Source of the DNA: Casp-actino8 sp046082625
GTDB lineage: Bacteria > Actinomycetota > Acidimicrobiia > Acidimicrobiales > Ilumatobacteraceae
NCBI GenBank assembly: GCA_046082625.1
Contig: JBJTYE010000180.1
Span: forward strand, 1 to 5,068
DNA length: 5,068 nt
Direction of reading: 5' to 3'
Part shown: in pieces, positions 1 to 5,068 of the stretch
Layout: each line of letters begins with the position of its first letter
How positions within the stretch are numbered: the first letter of the stretch is position 1
Program-made: the position numbers and the translations under genes
Notes under the pieces: model-generated
The model's database searches: none
Told to the model about the DNA's origin: nothing
Seen by the model: the letters and a program-made list of their open reading frames with translations, nothing else

Positions 1-1697
1 TACTTGCGGTGGAAGAACTCGTCGAGATGGCTCACCGTCGGGATGGAGTCGAAGTTGTGCTCCTTGGGCGGATTCTCGGTCATCCACTCGAGAGTGCGGG
101 CGTCCCACGGGTCGAGCGGGGCGATGGCCACGGTCTTCGACTTGTGGGTGTAGACGATGTTGATGATGAACATCAGCACGCCCACGGCCAGGATGAACGA
201 GCCGATGGAGGCGATGCGGTTCCAGAATCCGAGGTCGAAGAACCCCTCGCCGGCACGGGCCTCGGTCCAGACCTGCATACGTCGGGGCTGGCCTTGCAGA
301 CCCAGGATGTGCATGGGTCCGAAGGTCATGTTCATGCCGATGACCATCAACCAGAAGTTCCAGCGGCCGATGCTCTCGCTCAATTGTTTGCGGAACATCT
401 TCGGCCACCAGTAGTAGAAGCCGGCGAAGATGCCGAAGATGGCACCGCCGAACAGCACGTAGTGGAAGTGGGCCACGATGTAGTACGTGTCGGTCTGCTG
501 GGTGTCGCTCGGGGCCACGGCGTGGGTGACACCGGAGAGACCGCCGATGGTGAACTGCACCACCAGACCGATGGCGAAGAGCATGGGCACGGTGAAGTTC
601 AACTTGCCGCCCCACATGGTCATGACCCAGTTGACGATCTTGACACCGGTGGGAACGGCGATGGCCATGGTGGCGATGGAGAAGACCGTCACCGAGACCG
701 GACCAAGACCCGAGGCGAACATGTGGTGCGCCCACACGCCCCAGCCGACGAAGCCGATGGCCGCACCGGACATGGCCACGATCGGGTAGCCGAAGAGGGG
801 CTTCTTCGAGAAGACCGGGATGACCTCGCTGACGATGCCGAAGGACGGCAGGATCAAGATGTACACCTCCGGGTGACCGAAGATCCAGAAGAGGTGCTGC
901 CACAGCAGCGGATCCGCACCGGACGCCACGTCGAAGAAGGTGGCGTCGAATTCCCGCTGGAACATCAGCAAGAAGAGCGCCACGGTGATCACCGGGATGG
1001 CGAACAGCAGGAGGAACTGGGTGACCAGCACCATCCAGGTGAAGATGGGCATGCGCATCAACTTCATCCCCGGGGCCCGCATGTTCAAGACCGTGACGAT
1101 CAAGTTGATGGCACCGGTCAACGAGGCGATACCGGTGATCTGCAGACCGATGCCCCAGAAGTCGACGCCGTGGCTCGGCGAGAAGAGCGTGCTGCTGTTC
1201 GGGGCGTACATGAACCAGCCGCCGTCGGCCGCTCCGCCCAGGAACCACGAGGTGTTCAAGAAGATGCCGCCGAAGAGGAAGCACCAGAATCCGAAGGCGT
1301 TGATGCGCGGGAAGGCCACGTCCCGGGCGCCGATCTGGAGAGGCACGAAATAGTTGGCGAAGGCCGCCGCCATGGGCATGACGAAGAGGAACACCATGGT
1401 GGTGGCATGCATGGTGAACATCTGGTTGTACTGATCGGCGCTCAGCACTTTGCCGTCCGGGCCGATGAGCTGCAGACGGATGAGGAGGGCTTCGACACCG
1501 CCGACGATGAAGAAGAAGAAGGCGGCAACTCCGTACATGATGCCGAGCTTCTTGTGGTCGACGGTGACCAACCAGTCGCGCCAGCTGGTGCTGGCGGCCG
1601 GCCGCTTGAAGACTCCGAGAGCTTCACTCGGGACGACGACCGCCGGCGACGACCCGGGGGTCGCCACATCGGTCGAGGGGCGTTCGATGATGGCCAT
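1..1697 (-). CDS. ctaD: Cytochrome c oxidase subunit I (aa3/caa3 type), 3' end cut by window
   Basis: This is the catalytic subunit of a haem-copper oxidase. It reduces O2 to water at the haem a3-CuB site and pumps protons across the cytoplasmic membrane. The frame is open for 565 codons and ends in FFHRK at the window edge, so only a residue or the stop is probably missing. Visible ligands are His97 (MHATT) and His412 for haem a, His410 for haem a3 (HFHYVLFGG), and His275, His324 and His325 for CuB. Tyr279 in GHPEVY is placed to cross-link to His275. Proton-path residues are also present: Asp126 in GARD, Asn115, Asn133 and Glu277 (D channel) and Lys353 in PTGVK (K channel). Arg472-Arg473 (GQPRR) should contact the haem propionates. 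The protein is highly hydrophobic, consistent with 12 helices, after an N-terminal tail of about 40 residues. The ATG follows an AAAGGGAG ribosome site at 9 bases and lies 15 bases after coxB, so the two genes are probably translated from one mRNA. This looks like a canonical, active A-family oxidase subunit. Confidence 0.97.
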   Translation of the reverse strand, partial: MAIIERPSTDVATPGSSPAVVVPSEALGVFKRPAASTSWRDWLVTVDHKKLGIMYGVAAFFFFIVGGVEALLIRLQLIGPDGKVLSADQYNQMFTMHATTMVFLFVMPMAAAFANYFVPLQIGARDVAFPRINAFGFWCFLFGGIFLNTSWFLGGAADGGWFMYAPNSSTLFSPSHGVDFWGIGLQITGIASLTGAINLIVTVLNMRAPGMKLMRMPIFTWMVLVTQFLLLFAIPVITVALFLLMFQREFDATFFDVASGADPLLWQHLFWIFGHPEVYILILPSFGIVSEVIPVFSKKPLFGYPIVAMSGAAIGFVGWGVWAHHMFASGLGPVSVTVFSIATMAIAVPTGVKIVNWVMTMWGGKLNFTVPMLFAIGLVVQFTIGGLSGVTHAVAPSDTQQTDTYYIVAHFHYVLFGGAIFGIFAGFYYWWPKMFRKQLSESIGRWNFWLMVIGMNMTFGPMHILGLQGQPRRMQVWTEARAGEGFFDLGFWNRIASIGSFILAVGVLMFIINIVYTHKSKTVAIAPLDPWDARTLEWMTENPPKEHNFDSIPTVSHLDEFFHRK

Positions 1698-1706
1698 CTG
1701 GACTGT

Positions 1707-1714
1707 CTCCCTTT
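1707..1714 (-). promoter_or_regulatory. Ribosome binding site of ctaD, overlapping the coxB stop
   Basis: On the minus strand the sequence is AAAGGGAG, 9 bases before the ctaD ATG. The coxB stop TAA (1715-1713) shares two bases with it, giving TAAAGGGAG. Ribosomes ending coxB would therefore finish on the ctaD loading site, which suggests coupled translation of subunits II and I. The coupling is inferred from spacing only. Confidence 0.75.
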
Positions 1715-2939
1715 ACTTCCGCTCGAGTAGGTAGGCGATGAGAACGTCGATCTGATCCTCGGTGAGGCCGAGGGCCGGCATGCCGCGGTACTTGCCGTCG
1801 GTCGTTCCCAACTTGGTGGGATCGGCATACATGGGCTTCTTGGCCGGAGCATTGCGCAACCACTCGCGCAGATCCTTCTGGTTCAGGCATTCCTCGCTCA
1901 CTCCGGCCAGATACTTGGCACCGAACTGCTCTGGGTCGGCGCTCCAGACGTCGTTGCGGCAGGAAGCTCGCAACAGGTCCCAGGCGGCGCCGGCGAAAGT
2001 GTTGCGAGTCATGAGGTTGGTCAGGTTCGGTGCGGCACCGGACACCATGAACTGCTCCGGAGCCGACACGATGAGGCTGCCGTCGGAGTTCTTCAGTCCG
2101 TTCACCTGATGGCAGCGGCTGCACTGCTGGATGAAGACCTGCTCACCTTCGGCTGCCAGCGTTCCGGCCGCCGGCGGCACGTATTCCTCCAACTGGTTGG
2201 CCACCCAGGCGTCGTAGTCGGCTCGCTTCAGCACCACGGCCTCCATACGCATGTAGGCGTGCGACAGACCGCAGAATTCGGTGCACTGGCCGGCGTAGAT
2301 ACCCGGTTCGGATCCTTCCATACGCAACAGGAGCACGCGTCCGGGCACGCTGTCCTTCTTGCCGTTCAACTTCGGAATCCAGTACGAGTGGATCACGTCG
2401 CGGCTGGTGACCCGCAACAACACCTTGGTGTCCTCGGGAATGACCAACTGACCGGAAGTCACGATGGGCGCCGCGATACCGAACTTGTCGGCATTGTCGC
2501 CGGTGGCCGGGTAGTCGTACTCCCACCACCACTGCTGTCCGGTGACATTGATGACCATCTCGGTGTCGTCGGTCTTGGCGAGATCGAAGATGGTGCTGAC
2601 GGTCGGGACGGCAACGCCCACCAGGATGAGCACCGGGATGACGGTGAGAGTGATCTCGAGCGCCGGCTTGCCGTGGGTCTGCTCCGGGATGGCCTGACCG
2701 CGATCGCGATAGCGGAACACCACCCAGGCCACGGCGGCGAAGACGATGAGGCCGACGATGCCGGCCACGAAAAAGATGGGCTGCTGCAGATCGTCGATCT
2801 TCTGAGCATTGGGCCCGGCCGGCTGCCAAGTGTCCTGAGGAGCGTCGGTGGCGCATCCGGCGAGGAAGGCCAGCGCGCCAACCGCCGCGGCGGCCTTGAG
2901 CGTTCGGCTACGGGTCGACGACGAGTCAGACGTGGTCAC
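1713..2939 (-). CDS. coxB: Cytochrome c oxidase subunit II with fused cytochrome c domain (caa3 type lipoprotein)
   Basis: This subunit takes electrons through its own haem c and CuA and passes them to subunit I. Residues are numbered from the GTG at 2939 (408 aa). A basic n-region and hydrophobic stretch end in the lipobox LAGC, with Cys29 the predicted lipidated residue. Two membrane helices follow (about 53-75 and 95-117), then an outside cupredoxin domain starting near GQQWWWEY. CuA ligands are all present: His184 (DVIHSYW), Cys219, Glu221, Cys223 (CTEFC), His227 and Met230 (GLSHAYM). A C-terminal cytochrome c domain has CSRCH (Cys273, Cys276, His277), with Met387 in RGMPALG as the likely sixth haem ligand. 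The haem domain carries an unusually long middle segment with two extra cysteines, 327 and 351. An earlier in-frame GTG at 2969 would add 10 residues (418 aa). I prefer 2939 because of its AAAGGGAG site and the shorter, more typical signal-peptide n-region. Function is secure; the start is not. Confidence 0.95.
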   Translation of the reverse strand: MTTSDSSSTRSRTLKAAAAVGALAFLAGCATDAPQDTWQPAGPNAQKIDDLQQPIFFVAGIVGLIVFAAVAWVVFRYRDRGQAIPEQTHGKPALEITLTVIPVLILVGVAVPTVSTIFDLAKTDDTEMVINVTGQQWWWEYDYPATGDNADKFGIAAPIVTSGQLVIPEDTKVLLRVTSRDVIHSYWIPKLNGKKDSVPGRVLLLRMEGSEPGIYAGQCTEFCGLSHAYMRMEAVVLKRADYDAWVANQLEEYVPPAAGTLAAEGEQVFIQQCSRCHQVNGLKNSDGSLIVSAPEQFMVSGAAPNLTNLMTRNTFAGAAWDLLRASCRNDVWSADPEQFGAKYLAGVSEECLNQKDLREWLRNAPAKKPMYADPTKLGTTDGKYRGMPALGLTEDQIDVLIAYLLERK

Positions 2940-2949
2940 GATTTCCGAA

Positions 2950-2957
2950 CTCCCTTT
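2950..2957 (-). promoter_or_regulatory. Ribosome binding site deciding the coxB start
   Basis: AAAGGGAG on the minus strand lies 10 bases before the GTG at 2939. It is identical over eight bases to the site in front of ctaD, at nearly the same spacing. This favours 2939 over the GTG at 2969. That alternative has its own purine-rich GAGGTGG (2983-2977) 7 bases upstream and overlaps the previous stop as GTGA, so it cannot be excluded. Confidence 0.6.
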
Positions 2958-2965
2958 CTCGGCGT

Positions 2966-4108
2966 TCACGGCACCACCACCTCGATGGAGGTTCCCTCGA
3001 TACCGGGAACGGTGATGCTGTAGGGCTCTTCACTGGCGAAGGACGGCTTGGGAACGTACAACACGACCGACTGCTGACCGCCCTTGGGCACTTGCGAGGT
3101 GCAGGCTTCCAGTTCGACCTCGCGGGTCACTCCCCCGCCCAGGTCCTCGACGGTCTTGCCGTAACTGACGACCATCCGGTGCTCACCCTCGTCCTCGTTC
3201 TGGAAGATGATCACCGAGGGGTTGGCGCGCTGCACGGTGATGGTGGTCAATGCTCCGGGATAGCCGTCCATCTCAGCGGTCAACTGGCCGTCTTTCAGGA
3301 TCACCGTGGCGGCGATACTGCTCTTGGCCGACACGGCGTTGGCGGCGTCCTCATCGGAGTAACCGCTCTCGACACCGCAGTCCCGATGGGCGAAGTGATC
3401 TTCGATGGCGGCTTCGACCAGTTCCTGGCGTTCCCCGTCGAGAGCGAGCACCACACCGATACCCGACAACCCGGCCAGCACCACACCGCAGGCCAGTGCC
3501 ACCACATTGCGGCTGGTGCCCCGACGCACCGAGACCATGGCAGCCACGGCCAGAATCAAAGCCCCGACGACGGCGAACAGGATGGGTCCTGCTTCCTTGG
3601 ACAGCGACAACATGATGCGCGAGAAGGAGAGCACGATGATGGCCAAGAGCAACGCTCCGGCGATCGGGATCTCGAGGGGATGCACCACCCAACTGCGAAC
3701 CTTCTCGTTGTACCCGGCATCGGCCGACGCCCGGTCGGCCCAGTTCTGGATCATCCATTCAGCGGTCATGGCCAAGGTCAGAGCCACGCCGACCTTGAAG
3801 ATTCCGGGATTGCTCACCAGTCCGACCACGGTGGTGCCGAGGGCCAATGCCGTGCCCAACGGCCACCAACTGCGACCGACCGCCCGTTGCGCCGCCGGGG
3901 ACGAAGCGTGGGCGGCGGTGTCGGTGGACAGGACGTGACCGTCGCGCACGAACGAAGCCATCGCGCCGAGGAACAGCAGAGCCGTGGCCAACGAGGCCAG
4001 GGCCACCACGCCGATCGACCCGCCGTCGTTGGCGACGAACCAGACGATGGCCGCCGCCGTGGCCATGGCGGCCAGGCCGTAGAGGAGTTTGGAGCCGGTG
4101 GTGATCAT
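2966..4108 (-). CDS. Polytopic membrane protein with C-terminal cupredoxin-like exported domain, oxidase-linked, function unknown
   Basis: I do not recognise a named family with certainty. The 380-residue product has about seven hydrophobic segments (roughly 7-26, 31-53, 82-98, 102-120, 147-165, 174-194, 202-223), then about 155 hydrophilic, beta-rich residues. The first pair of helices is reminiscent of the small actinobacterial oxidase subunit IV. A charged stretch at 117-148 (EWMIQNW, then DRASADAGYN, then HPLEIP) looks like a conserved family signature. The C-terminal part includes IIFQNEDEGEHRM (301-312), resembling the first copper-His strand of cupredoxins. However, no C-x(n)-H-x(n)-M ligand loop follows, so neither a type 1 copper nor a CuA site is evident. 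Cys244 and Cys336 could form a disulfide. The ATG has AGGG 8 bases upstream and lies 13 bases after the subunit III-like gene. Its position between two oxidase gene pairs suggests an accessory subunit or assembly factor, which is inference. Confidence 0.85.
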   Translation of the reverse strand: MITTGSKLLYGLAAMATAAAIVWFVANDGGSIGVVALASLATALLFLGAMASFVRDGHVLSTDTAAHASSPAAQRAVGRSWWPLGTALALGTTVVGLVSNPGIFKVGVALTLAMTAEWMIQNWADRASADAGYNEKVRSWVVHPLEIPIAGALLLAIIVLSFSRIMLSLSKEAGPILFAVVGALILAVAAMVSVRRGTSRNVVALACGVVLAGLSGIGVVLALDGERQELVEAAIEDHFAHRDCGVESGYSDEDAANAVSAKSSIAATVILKDGQLTAEMDGYPGALTTITVQRANPSVIIFQNEDEGEHRMVVSYGKTVEDLGGGVTREVELEACTSQVPKGGQQSVVLYVPKPSFASEEPYSITVPGIEGTSIEVVVP

Positions 4109-4121
4109 GAGTTGCGCCCTG

Positions 4122-4721
4122 TCACTTCTGCACGTAGACGACGAACCAGACCGCCGAGAACGCTGCAGTCAGGAAGTACCAATAGAGAGCTTGCGAGGAG
4201 ACCAGTTCGATCTCCTTGGTGCGACCACCGAGATATCTGAAAGCCGCCACCAGCGAGAAGACGATGCCGGCCACGAGCAGGACGGTCATCATTCCGGTGA
4301 TGGCATAGAACATCGAGTGGAAGGCCCCGTCACGGGCGCCGACGCCCATCTGGGTCCAGATGAAGATCTGAGCATTGAGAATGGCCAGACCGACGAGGCC
4401 GGTGACTCCGAAGGCCATACCGGCGTGCTGCCGGTCGGCGCGCTTGGCCGAATACACGGCCCACTGAGCCATCACGCAGGCCACGCAGAAGGCGATCAAC
4501 ATCATGTTGGCGGCCACTTCGGGAACCACGATGTCGGCGGGCATCCAGTCCTTGATGAAGCCCCGCTTCATCGATTCGCGCACCGGGGCATCGGCGCGGA
4601 ACTGCAGCCAAGTGGCCAACATGCCGCCGATCAACATGGTTCCGGCGGCACAGGCCAGAGCCGTGCCGAGGAAGACCTGGCGACGGGGAGCAGGTTGCGG
4701 TGCGGGAGGCAGAGAGTGCAT
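4122..4721 (-). CDS. Divergent haem-copper oxidase subunit III-like membrane protein
   Basis: The 199-residue product has about five membrane helices (near 16-38, 66-89, 101-123, 135-162 and 175-197), matching short bacterial subunit III (CoxC/CtaE) proteins. The match rests on layout and on local patterns: VPEVAANMMLIAF, the FYAITG helix start, and a final YWYFLTAAFSAVWF helix. In ordinary subunit III these last two regions read close to FYLLTGFHGLHV and WHFVDVVW. Here the two His of the first are replaced (TGMMTVLLV), and the His and Asp of the second are replaced by Tyr and Thr. It should support the membrane core of an oxidase-like complex, probably with the subunit I homologue directly upstream, whose stop overlaps this ATG as TGATG. 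The frame stays open upstream to 4832, but that extension lies inside the upstream gene. GGGAAGGA (4735-4728) sits 6 bases before ATG 4721, so I use that start. Assignment to the superfamily is likely; the exact role is not established. Confidence 0.85.
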   Translation of the reverse strand: MHSLPPAPQPAPRRQVFLGTALACAAGTMLIGGMLATWLQFRADAPVRESMKRGFIKDWMPADIVVPEVAANMMLIAFCVACVMAQWAVYSAKRADRQHAGMAFGVTGLVGLAILNAQIFIWTQMGVGARDGAFHSMFYAITGMMTVLLVAGIVFSLVAAFRYLGGRTKEIELVSSQALYWYFLTAAFSAVWFVVYVQK

Positions 4722-5068
4722 CACGCGTCCTTCCCGTTCGAGGGAGTCTTCAGATCGGCGAGGGGATGAGCCGAAGTGACCACCATGAGATCGGAGAAAT
4801 TGTCCGGCGGGGGCGGAGACGAAGTCGCCCATTCGAGCGTGGTGCCGTTCCAGGGATCGTCTCCGGCAGCTTCACCGGAGAGGAAGCTCTTCACGGCCAA
4901 GGCTCCATAGGCCGCGGTGAGCAGCAACATCATGGCGAAGCCCACGGTGGTGAGGACGTTCCACAATTCCTGGGGACCCGAGTAGGAGAACCCATCGACG
5001 ACTCCGGCGGGCTGATCGGCGAAGCCGGCGATCATGTAGGGCAGGGACCCGAGACCGACGGCGCCGAG
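4721..5068 (-). CDS. Haem-copper oxidase subunit I homologue, C-terminal fragment (5' part outside window)
   Basis: Only the last 115 residues and the TGA stop are inside the window; the frame is open through the right edge. The sequence has the end of one membrane segment, a loop, one clear helix (about fragment residues 38-60, NVLTTVGFAMMLLLTAAYGA) and the hallmark subunit I tail DPWNGTTLEWATSSPPPPDNF-like motif (around residues 71-91). That tail is diagnostic of A-family cytochrome oxidase subunit I and parallels DPWDARTLEW in ctaD of the same window. It is a different, divergent paralogue. Where ctaD has QPRR before the last helix, this fragment has LPYM, so the Arg pair that normally binds haem propionates appears absent. 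A Met at 5035 is not the start; it lies within the conserved region. Stop and next start overlap (TGATG), coupling it to the subunit III-like gene. It could be a quinol or cytochrome oxidase, or an NO-reductase-like family member; the ligand-bearing part is not visible. Confidence 0.85.
   Translation of the reverse strand, partial: LGAVGLGSLPYMIAGFADQPAGVVDGFSYSGPQELWNVLTTVGFAMMLLLTAAYGALAVKSFLSGEAAGDDPWNGTTLEWATSSPPPPDNFSDLMVVTSAHPLADLKTPSNGKDA
4728..4735 (-). promoter_or_regulatory. Ribosome binding site of the subunit III-like gene, inside the upstream coding region
   Basis: GGGAAGGA on the minus strand lies 6 bases before the ATG at 4721, within the last codons of the subunit I homologue. 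Together with the TGATG stop-start overlap it supports 4721 as the true start and implies coupled translation. It is a better start than the upstream in-frame codon at 4832. Confidence 0.7.

Noticed and set aside
9..1730. A 573-codon open frame on the plus strand opposite ctaD
   Set aside because: It is the antisense of a well-verified ctaD. The product is a low-complexity string of His, Asp, Glu, Gly and Arg with no recognisable domain, typical of GC-rich codon bias mirrored on the other strand.
1440..1852. Other-frame minus-strand frames rich in Ser, Pro and Arg inside coxB and ctaD
   Set aside because: These are frame-shifted readings of the verified genes, with no ribosome site and no domain; they do not indicate a frameshift because the parent frames are intact.
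2109..3023. A long plus-strand open frame opposite coxB
   Set aside because: It lies opposite coxB, where CuA and haem motifs prove the minus strand; its composition is again His/Gly/Asp/Arg-rich without motifs.
3092..4240. A 382-codon plus-strand open frame opposite the polytopic membrane protein
   Set aside because: The minus-strand frame gives clear membrane helices, a ribosome site and tight spacing to its neighbours. The plus-strand product is hydrophilic, biased and crosses the boundary between two minus-strand genes.
4089..4769. A 226-codon plus-strand open frame opposite the subunit III-like gene
   Set aside because: It spans the junctions of several minus-strand genes and has the same biased composition, with no recognisable domain.
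4722..4832. N-terminal extension of the subunit III-like protein by 37 residues
   Set aside because: It would lie wholly inside the coding region of the subunit I homologue and is hydrophilic with no homology I recognise. The ATG at 4721 has a strong ribosome site and a TGATG overlap.
4721..5035. A complete small 104-residue gene starting at the ATG at 5035
   Set aside because: The frame continues open to the window edge, and the residues upstream and downstream match the C-terminal region of oxidase subunit I, so the Met is internal to a larger gene.

Overview
The window looks like a chromosomal respiratory locus from a high-GC, Gram-positive-type bacterium, most likely an actinomycetote. 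Class Acidimicrobiia is my best guess, but this is inference. The basis is GC-rich codon use, GTG starts, a lipoprotein-type subunit II carrying a cytochrome c domain, and an actinobacterial-style CtaD with a long N-terminal tail. All five genes lie on the minus strand, so transcription runs from high to low coordinates. They are packed with gaps of 0 to about 26 bases, as expected for one operon. I see no RNA gene, mobile element, CRISPR array or terminator, and no gene-free stretch over 300 bases.

In transcription order the layout is: (1) the C-terminal 115 residues of a haem-copper oxidase subunit I homologue, entering from the right edge (5068-4721); (2) a small, divergent subunit III-like membrane protein (4721-4122); (3) a 380-residue protein with about seven membrane segments and a C-terminal exported domain of cupredoxin-like appearance (4108-2966); (4) coxB, a CuA-containing subunit II fused to cytochrome c, i.e. 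caa3 type (2939-1713, or from 2969 if the earlier GTG is used); (5) ctaD, the canonical catalytic subunit I, almost complete and leaving at the left edge (1697-1).

Genes 4 and 5 form the core of a conventional proton-pumping caa3-type cytochrome c oxidase. All haem, CuA, CuB and proton-channel residues I checked are present. Genes 1 and 2 resemble subunits I and III of the same superfamily but lack several hallmark residues. The Arg-Arg pair that contacts the haem propionates is replaced in gene 1, and the conserved His and Asp of subunit III are replaced in gene 2. No second CuA-type subunit II accompanies them; gene 3 occupies that place. The most interesting possibility is therefore that the operon encodes two haem-copper assemblies: a standard caa3 oxidase and a divergent one without CuA, or else a single enlarged complex. 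Most of gene 1 lies outside the window, so its catalytic residues cannot be judged here.
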